A stretch of 64,000 bases of DNA from Vibrio sp. STUT-A11 (GTDB lineage: Bacteria; Pseudomonadota; Gammaproteobacteria; Enterobacterales; Vibrionaceae): the NCBI RefSeq assembly GCF_026000435.1, contig NZ_AP026764.1, positions 620,001-684,000 of the forward strand, read 5' to 3'. How positions within the stretch are numbered: the first letter of the stretch is position 1; each line of letters begins with the position of its first letter. The translations under genes and the position numbers were made by a program. Positions 8,055 to 16,558 of this stretch are shown here, one piece after another. The notes beneath the pieces were generated by a model. That model saw only the letters and a list, made by a program, of their open reading frames with translations, was not told the DNA's origin and did no database searches.

Positions 8055-9263
8055 ATGAGCATTCTATTTAGTTTATTTGGTATCGCGGCACTACTGGGTT
8101 GTGCAGTTCTTCTTTCCGAACATCGTTCGTCTATTAACTGGAAAACGGTACGCCGTGCATTGCTGTTGCAAATGGGTTTTGCAGCGTTAGTGCTTTACTT
8201 CCCGATGGGGCAGGCGGCACTTGCGAGTTTGAGTAGCGGTGTTGCCGGTCTGTTGAGCTTTGCAGACGAGGGCATTAAGTTCCTGTTTGGTGACTTAGCT
8301 TCTACTGGTTTTATCTTCGCCATCCGTGTCCTGCCTATCATCATCTTCTTCAGTGCGCTTATCTCCGCCCTTTACTATTTGGGCATTATGCAAAAGGTTA
8401 TTCAGTTGATTGGCGGTGCTATCCAAAAGTTTCTTGGTACCAGCAAAGCTGAGTCTTTGGTTGCAACGGGTAATATCTTTTTGTCTCAAGGTGAATCGCC
8501 GCTTTTGATTCGTCCATTCTTATCCAGAATGACGCGATCTGAGCTGTTTGCGGTTATGGCTGGTGGTATGGCATCTGTCGCGGGCAGCGTCTTAGGTGGT
8601 TATGCAGGATTAGGCGTCGAGCTGAAGTATCTGATTGCGGCGAGCTTCATGGCTGCACCAGGCAGCTTGATGATGGCTAAAATCATCGTACCTGAGCGCG
8701 AACAGCCGAGCGACTACAGCAATATCGAATTGGATAAAGCGGACGAAAGCAATGTCATTGATGCGCTAGCAAGTGGCGCAATGGGCGGTATGAAAGTCGC
8801 GGTTGCAGTAGGTACCATGCTGATCGCATTCGTCAGTGTCATTGCAATGGTGAATACCGGACTTGAAAACTTAGGTGGCGCGTTTGGCTTCTCTGGCGTG
8901 ACGTTGCAAGCTATTTTTGGCTATATGTTCTCGCCTCTCGCGTGGCTAATTGGTGTCCCAACCCATGAAATTCTTGCGGCTGGTTCATATATTGGCCAAA
9001 AAGTTGTGATGAACGAGTTCGTTGCGTTTATTGATTTTGTACAACACAAAGCGGCGTTGTCTGAGCATACCCAAGTTATCATTACCTTTGCATTGTGTGG
9101 CTTTGCAAATATTGGTTCGATTGCGATTCAGCTAGGTTCGATTGGAGTTATGGCTCCTGAACGTCGTAAAGATGTTGCGAATATGGGACTCAGAGCGGTT
9201 GCAGCAGGGACGTTAGCCAACCTGATGAGCGCGTGCTTAGCGGGTATTTTTATCTCTCTGTAA
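8055..9263 (+). CDS. nupC: NupC-type concentrative nucleoside transporter
   Basis: 402 residues from ATG 8055; a TTG start at 8016 would add a non-homologous leader. The protein begins MSILFSLFGIAALLG as in NupC/NupX proteins. It has about nine to ten hydrophobic helices and the family blocks RVLPIIIFFSAL, SQGESPLLIRPF and CGFANIGSIAIQLG. It imports nucleosides with H+ or Na+ across the inner membrane. The ribosome site AGGCGAG is imperfect, consistent with coupling to the upstream frame. The long structured 5' leader suggests RNA-level control. Confidence 0.92.
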   Translation: MSILFSLFGIAALLGCAVLLSEHRSSINWKTVRRALLLQMGFAALVLYFPMGQAALASLSSGVAGLLSFADEGIKFLFGDLASTGFIFAIRVLPIIIFFSALISALYYLGIMQKVIQLIGGAIQKFLGTSKAESLVATGNIFLSQGESPLLIRPFLSRMTRSELFAVMAGGMASVAGSVLGGYAGLGVELKYLIAASFMAAPGSLMMAKIIVPEREQPSDYSNIELDKADESNVIDALASGAMGGMKVAVAVGTMLIAFVSVIAMVNTGLENLGGAFGFSGVTLQAIFGYMFSPLAWLIGVPTHEILAAGSYIGQKVVMNEFVAFIDFVQHKAALSEHTQVIITFALCGFANIGSIAIQLGSIGVMAPERRKDVANMGLRAVAAGTLANLMSACLAGIFISL

Positions 9264-9286
9264 AACTCTCGCTTCATCTCGTACGA

Positions 9287-9311
9287 AAAACCCGCCGTTC
9301 TGGCGGGTTTT
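9287..9311. terminator. Bidirectional terminator between nupC and the DUF3541 gene
   Basis: AAAACCCGCC-GTTCT-GGCGGGTTTT is a perfect 10-bp stem with A and T runs on both sides. It serves the convergent genes. Confidence 0.9.
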
Positions 9312-9312
9312 G

Positions 9313-10407
9313 TTATTCTTTGTCTTTAGGAACCAAACCAAAGGGTACAGATTGAAACGATTTGGGCAATGATTTATAGCTTGGCCCTTGGTTCACGCCC
9401 TTCCAATCTAATAGCATGATGGCTAACACGTTTCGATGTTCACCAAATTTAAGATCAAAGCTACCGTCAACCGATGGGATCATACCTTGCTCTTGATCGA
9501 TAGCGGTTCGAATTGCGTTACGTGTCTTTTCAACCACTGGGTCATGTGGTAATCCAGCTAAAAGGAAAGAAATACCAACTTCAGCGATGATGTCTTCTTT
9601 ACAGCGCAGCAAAATGGTATCAATGTTTTTGCGAAAGTAGTCAAAAATCCATTGATGATCTTGTTCACTCACCTGCTTTTGATAGTACCGTGAATCGGCA
9701 AAGACAATGTGTGTCATGCCGTAAATTTTGTTCCCGTACTGTTGTGTGGAGAGCTTCTTATCTTCATCGTCGGGGTAGGTGGTTTTAAAGGCCTGAGTAA
9801 ATGCCTCAACAACATCTTGCTCACCAAGTTGTCGTAGCCAATAAACTTGATTAGCTAGCTGCGCTGCCCACGCTTCTATCATCTCTCGGTCAGTGACATA
9901 GTGAGTAAAGTCATAACGGTTTAATACTTCTCTGAGAATTACATCGTTGTTGTGCTTCAGACCATACTCGTCTGCTCGTGCCATCGCTCCAAGCAAATCG
10001 AGACCAAGGTATAAATATTCTGGGTGATGCTTTGTCACCGTATACCGAAGCTGACCTCGCTCATCATCTTTCTTCTGGTACTGTGTTAGCCTTTGCGAAG
10101 CGTACAAAATGATCGCTTCCGGCTCGACGACTTCGTTGGATAATCGATTTAATCGGCTAGCGACTTGGGCCATATCGGTCCAAATCGCGGCAAGATACCT
10201 TTGGTCTTTTGTCTGCCTGTACATACGCAGACCAAAATGCCCCTCTTTAAAGGGAGGAAGTGTGAACAGCTCACGTTCATACGTGTCCCGGATCAATTGT
10301 GCTGATTGGGAATAGCTTAAGGGAGTAGACTTAGCCTCAGACGCTTGAGCTTGAAAAATGAGAAAGAAAGAGAGTAAAAACGCTAAACTAATCGGCTTGA
10401 TACGCAT
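9313..10407 (-). CDS. DUF3541 family secreted protein
   Basis: 364 residues from ATG 10407, which places a classical signal peptide (MRIKPISLAFLLSFFLIFQ, cleavage after AQA-S) at the terminus; an ATG nine codons upstream is possible. The rest is helical with repeated hydrophobic/aromatic pairs. I recognise it as the DUF3541 family found in Vibrio and relatives; its function is unknown. It is expected to be periplasmic. Confidence 0.75.
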   Translation of the reverse strand: MRIKPISLAFLLSFFLIFQAQASEAKSTPLSYSQSAQLIRDTYERELFTLPPFKEGHFGLRMYRQTKDQRYLAAIWTDMAQVASRLNRLSNEVVEPEAIILYASQRLTQYQKKDDERGQLRYTVTKHHPEYLYLGLDLLGAMARADEYGLKHNNDVILREVLNRYDFTHYVTDREMIEAWAAQLANQVYWLRQLGEQDVVEAFTQAFKTTYPDDEDKKLSTQQYGNKIYGMTHIVFADSRYYQKQVSEQDHQWIFDYFRKNIDTILLRCKEDIIAEVGISFLLAGLPHDPVVEKTRNAIRTAIDQEQGMIPSVDGSFDLKFGEHRNVLAIMLLDWKGVNQGPSYKSLPKSFQSVPFGLVPKDKE

Positions 10408-10480
10408 AAATTCATTCCATGAAAACCTATACATAAAGCTACCACCAACAGATGAGCTAAGTGTAAAAGATTGGTTAATA

Positions 10481-11080
10481 CTACAAAATATGTCGAAAAG
10501 TCAGGTTAATACGTTCACCTTTGGGTTTTGCCGTTTTTGGCACGCTGTGGCTCCAGTGGTGTTGAAGCTCTCCGGCCATAATCAATAATGCGCCATGAGA
10601 AAGCTCGTATTCAACCTGAGTTTTACAATGTAAATTACGTAGCAAAAAACGTCGAGTTTCACCCAAATTCAACGAGGCGATCACCGGGTTTCTGCCTAGC
10701 GCTGGTTCGTTATCTTGATGCCAGCCCATAGAGTCTTGACCATCGCGGTATAAATTGGCCAGTACCGAGTTGAAAGTTACTTCAGCGATGGCTTCACAAC
10801 GCGCTTTGAGAGTAAGCAGATCGGGTGTCCAGGGGGAGGGGGTCATTGTCAGCCCAGAGTAGGTATAAGCAGCATCACCATGCCAAGCTTGCAGTCGAGG
10901 TTGAAGTACCGATTTACCGAAGATGTTAATTCGCTCTTGGTGCCATGGTAACGTTTCCCTTAGGCTGGTATAAAAGTCGTCTGCCTCGTCAGATCTAAGA
11001 AAGTTTGGATGATAATAGAGTTTGCCCTGTTTCACTTCTTGCCAGAATGAGTTCTCAAATAAATCACCTTGTTGTTGCAT
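10481..11080 (-). CDS. alkB: AlkB-like 2-oxoglutarate/Fe(II) dioxygenase
   Basis: 199 residues from ATG 11080, matching the normal length of bacterial AlkB2/3-like proteins; a longer frame reaching 11224 adds residues without homology. Iron ligands appear as H-x-D in GWHQDNEP and the distal His in HHWSHSVPKT, with the 2-oxoglutarate Arg in GERINLTFR. NLYRDGQDSMGWHQDNE is the family signature. Family members demethylate alkylated bases in DNA or RNA. It is divergent from the GGDEF gene at 11216 and is a monocistronic unit. Confidence 0.88.
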   Translation of the reverse strand: MQQQGDLFENSFWQEVKQGKLYYHPNFLRSDEADDFYTSLRETLPWHQERINIFGKSVLQPRLQAWHGDAAYTYSGLTMTPSPWTPDLLTLKARCEAIAEVTFNSVLANLYRDGQDSMGWHQDNEPALGRNPVIASLNLGETRRFLLRNLHCKTQVEYELSHGALLIMAGELQHHWSHSVPKTAKPKGERINLTFRHIL

Positions 11081-11215
11081 TTTTTGCCACTCTATCCATA
11101 AAATTTGCCGATAATCGTTATTTTTATGATAGCTAATGGTTATTATTTTATTAAATAAGAATTTAAACAATAAATAAAAACGTCTCGCAGTGGTATGCGA
11201 GATAGTGGAGAGCAA

Positions 11216-12577
11216 ATGCGCCACTTTCTCAACAAGCAGTATTATTTTGCCTTATTTTTTCTTTCTTTTTTCGCTTTGTTTGCAGGGGGGATTGAACTAC
11301 TACATCAAAACCAGAGAGAGCTTAACCAAAAGCAATTACTTGCTGCAGCTAAAAATCAACTTTCTATCCTCCGATCCAATTTGGAGGCAGATCTTATGGC
11401 CGACATATACCAAGCCAGCACTTTAGGCACGTTAGTGACATTGTTACCCGAAAGTGGTGAGCACGAGTTAGGCCTCGCTGCCGATCGTATCCTGAAGAAA
11501 AGTAAGAATATTGAAGCTATTGGCATCGCAAAAAATGATGTGGTAAATCACATGTTTCCACTCAAGGGTAACGAGAGTGTGCTCGGGTTGGACTATCGAA
11601 CTGTGCCGAAGCAATGGGCGCAAGTCCAAAAAGCGAGAGACATTCATGAGATATTCATTGCGGGTCCCGTTACGTTGGTTCAGGGGGGCCTTGGGTTGAT
11701 TGTTCGAGTGCCTGTCTTTCGCGATCCGCCTATCAATCACGACTATTGGGGCGTGATTAGTGCGGTTATTGATTTCGACAACTTGCTGCATGAGACAGGC
11801 ATTTTCGAATTTTCTCAGCGTTATCCTTTGACGATAAGAGGTTATGACAGTAGCGGTGAGTTTGGTGATATCTTTTTTGAATCACCAAATTTAACCAAGA
11901 CAAGGTTGGCGAAAGAAACGGTTTACTTTCCTTATGGAAGCTGGAGTTTGTCCTTATTCTCCAGTGATAAATTGGAAGATCAGCTTCCTTGGTACGAATT
12001 ACATTTAGTTAGGCTTATTGGCTACTTTGCTTTGCTGGCACTGAGTGTTGCGCTTATTATCATTTATCGTTTGTATATCATCGCTGATACACGCGCACTG
12101 CATGATGAACTGACGAAATTGCCGAATCGGCGGTATTTTATGCAGTCGTATAGGCAGCAGTTTGAGCTCGCTAAGCGCTATAAAAAACAGCACAGCTTTG
12201 CTCTGGTTAACTTAGATCTAGACCACTTTAAACGCGTCAACGACACCTATGGTCATGATGCTGGCGATAAAGTTTTACTAGAAACAGCGAAACGTGTCAA
12301 AGGCAGTCTACGTCGCTCTGACATGGTTGCTCGCATGGGGGGTGATGAATTTTTAATCATGCTTTACAACCCCAAGTCGGAAGAGAGCTTGCAGGCATTA
12401 CTGAAGAAGATTGAATTGACACTGTGCTCGACGCCAGTCATCTATGGAGAGGATCTCATTACATTAAACATCAGTATGGGCTATGCGATGTTTAAGCCTG
12501 AAATAGCCTCACCAGAGCAGATGATGAAAACTGCAGATGCAAGAATGTACCAGCACAAGCGTGGTAAGTATCACTGA
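11216..12577 (+). CDS. Diguanylate cyclase with periplasmic CHASE-like sensor
   Basis: 453 residues; ATG 11216 is preferred because GGAGAG lies seven bases upstream. Topology: membrane helix at about 9-25, periplasmic domain at 30-262 containing YRTVPKQWAQVQKARD and LIVRVPVF, which resembles CHASE1, then a second helix at about 265-288 and a GGDEF domain. GGDEF is intact at about 375-379, and RRSD five residues before it is a complete inhibitory I-site, so feedback by cyclic di-GMP is expected. It lies upstream of the Qrr gene on the same strand. Confidence 0.9.
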   Translation: MRHFLNKQYYFALFFLSFFALFAGGIELLHQNQRELNQKQLLAAAKNQLSILRSNLEADLMADIYQASTLGTLVTLLPESGEHELGLAADRILKKSKNIEAIGIAKNDVVNHMFPLKGNESVLGLDYRTVPKQWAQVQKARDIHEIFIAGPVTLVQGGLGLIVRVPVFRDPPINHDYWGVISAVIDFDNLLHETGIFEFSQRYPLTIRGYDSSGEFGDIFFESPNLTKTRLAKETVYFPYGSWSLSLFSSDKLEDQLPWYELHLVRLIGYFALLALSVALIIIYRLYIIADTRALHDELTKLPNRRYFMQSYRQQFELAKRYKKQHSFALVNLDLDHFKRVNDTYGHDAGDKVLLETAKRVKGSLRRSDMVARMGGDEFLIMLYNPKSEESLQALLKKIELTLCSTPVIYGEDLITLNISMGYAMFKPEIASPEQMMKTADARMYQHKRGKYH

Positions 12578-12711
12578 ATTGAAGCGGGGATAGTTGCTAT
12601 TTCTCGTCTAATGCCTAGTTCTAAAGCGTATAGAATTCATTGCTTAGTTGGTACGTTTCTTTTTGAGAAAGTAATTAGTAGCAATGCGGCTAATAGCATA
12701 TTTGCATGGCG

Positions 12712-12737
12712 TTGCATTTTGCAATTGCAACATGCGA
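12712..12737 (+). promoter_or_regulatory. LuxO binding sites of the qrr promoter
   Basis: TTGCATTTTGCAA (12712-12724) is a perfect match to the LuxO activator consensus TTGCAWWWTGCAA. TTGCAACATGCGA (12725-12737) directly adjacent matches with two changes. They lie about 65-90 bp upstream of the sigma-54 -24 element, normal for enhancer-type activation. Confidence 0.85.
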
Positions 12738-12800
12738 AATTTCTGGTTAATAAAACAACGATATGCATCTAGATCGGCCAAAATATGGGGTTTTAAAAGT

Positions 12801-12816
12801 TGGCACGTAATGTGCT
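12801..12816 (+). promoter_or_regulatory. Sigma-54 promoter of qrr
   Basis: TGGCACGTAATGTGCT carries the invariant GG (-24) and GC (-12) with the required ten-base separation. Transcription is predicted to begin at about 12826-12828. Confidence 0.88.
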
Positions 12817-12826
12817 TTTATATTAG

Positions 12827-12933
12827 TGACCCTTATTAAGCCGAGGGTCACCTAGCCAACTGACGTTGTTAGTGAATGCAATTTGTTCACAAGTATATAC
12901 CGCCAATCACGATTATTGTGATTGGCGTTTTTT
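12827..12933 (+). ncRNA. qrr: Qrr quorum-sensing small RNA
   Basis: About 107 nt. The first hairpin pairs GTGACCC with GGGTCAC. It is followed by the signature CCTAGCCAACTGACGTTGTT and AGTGAA, the conserved Qrr target-pairing region. The 3' end is a perfect 9-bp terminator stem, GCCAATCAC with GTGATTGGC, then TTTTTT. Qrr RNAs act with Hfq to repress luxR-type and activate aphA-type mRNAs at low cell density, under phospho-LuxO and sigma-54. The paralogue number cannot be decided from sequence alone; it is not next to luxOU, so it is not the qrr1 locus as arranged in other vibrios. Confidence 0.95.
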
Positions 12934-12937
12934 CTTT

Positions 12938-14494
12938 CTAGAGATCAAGAATCTTCACTTCATCTCCTGCTTGATCTGATTCACCACATTTGCTGTAACA
13001 ACTTGGTTGTCTTGGACAAACCGCACCTCTCGAACAAATCAGCCTCGCTTGCGTCTGTATACCACGTTCTATCCAGTTAATATTTAAAATTTTGGCGATG
13101 GTCGTTAAGTCCTTTTTGATATGTGTTGGGATAGCGCTACTGCCTCCTGAAGCAACACACAGGGACTTCAGCTCTTCTGCAATGGAAACGGCGTCACCAC
13201 CTTGCGCAGAAATCGCTGGGTTTAAATCTATACCGGCACACAGCACGCGGTTGTTCCCCGCTGGGTCAAAAACATTAACCGACTCACAGCAGTATATGCG
13301 TGGCTCATCACCAACATTAAGAATCGAGATTTGAGCTGAGCTGGTATCCAGTGGTTGCGCCAAGCGTCGGAAAACGGCCCAGTGCTGGCAAGGATCGTTC
13401 ACCTTACGCATATTGCCCCATGGTAGTGGAATGCCATTACCACGATATACCGCTTTGAGTTTACCTGGCCCGTAGGCATCAAAATAGTGCCAGTGAGGGT
13501 ATGGTGAAACCACCGTCATTCGACGCATGGCCACTGAAGGGGATACTCCCGCTTTTTTGTGTACGTCGATCTCATAGCCAGAGCGGTCTAGCAATTGACG
13601 AAACGGTACTTTAGGACACAAGAGTGCGCCGGCAAAGAAACTCGACTCGAAATCACGCCATGCCTGTAAAATATCTTGTGAATTCAGCTCTGAGTTGGAC
13701 ATTGGACTGTCCATTTGCTCCCAGTTATTCTGATGTCCAATGGTGAGAACATTGCTCATTGCATCACTGCTGTGTAAGACTCGGTGACCGATGTATACCG
13801 CCAAGTCATATTTCAGTCTGGTCGGATAATCGCGCATTCGCTTGTTCAGATAAATGGTTCCTGGCGCTTCCATAAATGAAGTGATCAACTGTTTGGCGCT
13901 TACACCAAGTTCATCGATCACATCTTGTGGTGCTCGATCAATCCATCTGATATCCAACCCCATGCTTTTCGCAATGTCGATTAAGTCTTCAACCGAAAGG
14001 TTCAAGCGTTTTAACCCAACTTCTTCGGCGGCTCGCTCAAGGTCAGGGAAGTGGTTCTGATGATTCTCTTGGTGAGCCCGAATGAGTAAGTGCGCAAACT
14101 GGCGTCCTGTAATTCCTGTCTGGGAGAGCATTTCAGGAATCGCAATCTGGAGAATATCATTGGAAAACAGGAAGCTTGGCTCCAGCGCCATGCCATTTAT
14201 ACCGCCACGGTTGCCTTTGTTTGGCGTAATCGCTTCCAGTTCTGGCTCATCATCTAAAAACCAAGCGGGATCTTTTTGGAAAACTTCCGCGATCACTTCA
14301 AGCATATCGATACTTGGGACGCGTTTTCCGCGTTCAATCATGGACAGGTAAGAAACCGAGGGTGCGTACTCTGGGTTGATCCTCACACAGCGAGCAGATA
14401 AATCCTCCATTGTTAAGTGATTGTTTTTTCTCAGGTTTCGTATCTTGGTGCCGAGAAAATGAGATTGACGAATTAAGCTTTTTGACACAGACAT
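12938..14494 (-). CDS. XRE regulator of the ScfR (short-chain fatty acyl) family
   Basis: About 518 residues from ATG 14494 (GTG 14509 is an alternative; neither has a clear ribosome site). Domain order: HTH_3/XRE DNA-binding domain at about 15-70, a central IrrE/ImmA-like region at 120-290, and a C-terminal DUF2083 domain ending in a Cys-rich ICSRGAVCPRQPSCYSKC cluster. The central HExxH of active metallopeptidases is replaced by IGHRVLH, so protease activity is unlikely. Relatives (RamB, PrpR, ScfR) sense short-chain acyl-CoA and control glyoxylate or methylcitrate genes. The stop codon is five bases after the end of the convergent qrr terminator. Confidence 0.85.
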   Translation of the reverse strand: MSVSKSLIRQSHFLGTKIRNLRKNNHLTMEDLSARCVRINPEYAPSVSYLSMIERGKRVPSIDMLEVIAEVFQKDPAWFLDDEPELEAITPNKGNRGGINGMALEPSFLFSNDILQIAIPEMLSQTGITGRQFAHLLIRAHQENHQNHFPDLERAAEEVGLKRLNLSVEDLIDIAKSMGLDIRWIDRAPQDVIDELGVSAKQLITSFMEAPGTIYLNKRMRDYPTRLKYDLAVYIGHRVLHSSDAMSNVLTIGHQNNWEQMDSPMSNSELNSQDILQAWRDFESSFFAGALLCPKVPFRQLLDRSGYEIDVHKKAGVSPSVAMRRMTVVSPYPHWHYFDAYGPGKLKAVYRGNGIPLPWGNMRKVNDPCQHWAVFRRLAQPLDTSSAQISILNVGDEPRIYCCESVNVFDPAGNNRVLCAGIDLNPAISAQGGDAVSIAEELKSLCVASGGSSAIPTHIKKDLTTIAKILNINWIERGIQTQARLICSRGAVCPRQPSCYSKCGESDQAGDEVKILDL

Positions 14495-14498
14495 TTTT

Positions 14499-14538
14499 GT
14501 AAAATTCACACTGTAAAATTTTTGTTGTGAAATTGTAG
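14499..14538. promoter_or_regulatory. Direct repeats over the ScfR-like gene start
   Basis: TGTAAAATT (14499), TGTAAAATT (14512) and TGTGAAATT (14526) repeat at 13-14 bp spacing in the divergent promoter region, overlapping the possible GTG start. They are a plausible autoregulatory operator; no binding data are implied. Confidence 0.35.
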
Positions 14539-14663
14539 TAAAAAATTCGCTAGTCTACATACTAAGCAGACAAGGAAATTAACCATCAACTTCACAGAAT
14601 TGTCTGAAACTTAAACAACCCAATTAAGTAAGTACTCTAGGACGAGTTTTATAGTGCGAGGAT

Positions 14664-15248
14664 ATGACGATGAATATGCTGAACTTCGATAATAAAGAAA
14701 TGCAACAAACACAACGCCCATTTATCGCTGAAGCCGTATTTGCCGTCGAAGCGGTAAGTGCTGAGCAACAGAGTGAAAAGCAAGTAAAAGCTAAACAGCT
14801 ACTTGACCGTATGTTCCCATTGGAGAACGGGTCGCACCAAGACGTATCAAGCTACGTAATCGACTACCGCCATGTATTAGCTTACTTTAAAGACGGCTCT
14901 CACAGCGGCTTGGCAAGACCAAAGCACTTTGTGGCTTACACTGGTGAGAAAGAAGATCCTAAGTCGATTTTGCTTAAAGATGAGTCAGGTAACCATGTTG
15001 AAGTGATGTTCGGTTGTCACAAAGGTACCGGTTGCGTCGAGCTGATGGATATTGATGATATTCAGTTAGAAACTCGCATTACCTTTAACCCAGAACTTAC
15101 GGGTAATGCGCCAACGGCAATGCGTCATTGGATTAGCCTGGTAAAAGGTGACAAGAAAGGTAAGCCGATGGCTTGCAGTGAAGACAAAGAATACACGGCT
15201 AAAAATGGTGAAGATTACGTTCTGAGCTACTGCTATAACGTGGACTAA
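14664..15248 (+). CDS. Conserved hypothetical protein, 194 residues
   Basis: Not assigned to a family. The N-terminal 45 residues are rich in Gln, Glu and Lys; the rest is a compact mixed domain with YVIDYRHVLAYF, ARPKHFVAYTG, MFGCHKGTGCVELMDIDD and a C-terminal YVLSYCYNVD. Four cysteines are present and there is no signal peptide or membrane segment. The ribosome site is GAGGAT. It is divergent from the ScfR-type regulator, sharing its promoter region with the TGTAAAATT repeats, so it may be that regulator's target (inference). A strong terminator follows. Confidence 0.75.
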   Translation: MTMNMLNFDNKEMQQTQRPFIAEAVFAVEAVSAEQQSEKQVKAKQLLDRMFPLENGSHQDVSSYVIDYRHVLAYFKDGSHSGLARPKHFVAYTGEKEDPKSILLKDESGNHVEVMFGCHKGTGCVELMDIDDIQLETRITFNPELTGNAPTAMRHWISLVKGDKKGKPMACSEDKEYTAKNGEDYVLSYCYNVD

Positions 15249-15272
15249 TCTTCTGATTAAGCCAGATAAACA

Positions 15273-15304
15273 AAACCCTGCACAATATGCAGGGTTTGTT
15301 ATTT
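15273..15304 (+). terminator. Terminator of the hypothetical gene
   Basis: AAACCCTGCA-CAATA-TGCAGGGTTT is a perfect 10-bp stem followed by GTTATTTT. Confidence 0.88.
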
Positions 15305-15363
15305 TAACGCGAGAAAATCGAGCAGTCGGATGTCTCTTCGCTTTTCATTGCTAGATGTGGCTG

Positions 15364-16377
15364 TTAGACGGGCATAACTCGATTTCGACCTAACTGTTTT
15401 GCATCGTAGAGCTGCTTATCTGCTTTGGAGACCAATGAATCAGCTGTTTCTCCAGGTTCAAACTCTGCGACGCCGAACGATGCTGTAATGCTGTGAACCT
15501 GAGAGCCCGTGCGTTTATCTTTTACTCGCAGCTTTTCAATCATACGACGTAACATATCAGCATATTGACGTGCAATACGCAGCGACTTATTCGGTACAAT
15601 TAACGCAAACTCTTCGCCGCCAAAACGATAAGCACAGGTTCCATCACGGCTGCTTTGTTGCAGGCGTCGAGCAATGGATTTAAGCACACTGTCACCAAAA
15701 AGGTGACCATAACAGTCGTTAAACTCTTTGAAATGGTCGATATCAAGCATAATAAGACTCATTGACTGATTCGCGTCGATTAGCGCCGCGAGATCTGAAT
15801 CAAAAGCACGACGGTTGTAAAGGTTAGATAACCCATCAAATAGCGCGTCTTTTTGGACTTCTGCCAGTTGGGTTTTTAGTCGAGAGATCTCTTCACTTGC
15901 GTTGGTGAGCTGACTATTTAAAAACTTGGTTGAATGACGAATCTCATGCGCATCCTCTACGAACTGATGGACGGCGTTCATGACTTCCTCAATACTCACA
16001 TTGTTATCTTGAACTTTTTCTAGCTTGTTGACGCTTTTGTCTACCATATCTGAAAATGTGGAGGTATCTGAAATCGTATCATCCATTGAACTTGATATTT
16101 CGTTCAACAACACTTCTATATTGTTTCTTAGATCGTCAAGACTGGTTTCCGCTTTATTTGCCACATAACGCTTATAGAGACTCTTCGTGGTAGCTGGCGG
16201 ACAAGCGTCGTAGCTTTTTAGCACTGTATCCATTTCTAGGTTGAGATCTGGAATAGCGTTATCCACGTAGGTATACCAAAGCGCGTAGTTAGCTGGGGTG
16301 GCTGCTACGTAGTTTTTGATCATTAGTGGTACCGCTTTTTTTAAGTTAGCGGTCGATTTCTTAAACTCGTCAGTCAT
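15364..16377 (-). CDS. Cytosolic diguanylate cyclase (GGEEF)
   Basis: 337 residues without membrane segments. Residues 1-120 form a helical domain beginning DEFKKSTANLKKAVPLMIKN, residues 120-175 a predicted coiled coil, and a GGDEF domain from about 178. The active motif is GGEEF at 253-257; the position of the I-site reads RDGT, so RxxD is missing. The arrangement and N-terminus recall the cytosolic VCA0956-type cyclase of V. cholerae (from memory). Monocistronic; divergent from the photolyase gene. Confidence 0.9.
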   Translation of the reverse strand: MTDEFKKSTANLKKAVPLMIKNYVAATPANYALWYTYVDNAIPDLNLEMDTVLKSYDACPPATTKSLYKRYVANKAETSLDDLRNNIEVLLNEISSSMDDTISDTSTFSDMVDKSVNKLEKVQDNNVSIEEVMNAVHQFVEDAHEIRHSTKFLNSQLTNASEEISRLKTQLAEVQKDALFDGLSNLYNRRAFDSDLAALIDANQSMSLIMLDIDHFKEFNDCYGHLFGDSVLKSIARRLQQSSRDGTCAYRFGGEEFALIVPNKSLRIARQYADMLRRMIEKLRVKDKRTGSQVHSITASFGVAEFEPGETADSLVSKADKQLYDAKQLGRNRVMPV

Positions 16378-16558
16378 TTCTGAGATGCAAGCAACAAAAT
16401 GGAATTAGGTCTAGAGTAACGGAAAATGAGGCATATCGCTTTAAATATTTGAATGCTTTATACAAAAATGAGTGATTAAGATAATTATTGATAAAATTGA
16501 AGGTATAAATTCCAAACCAATGACCTGAAGCAATAATTATTCGCATAAGGAATGATAG

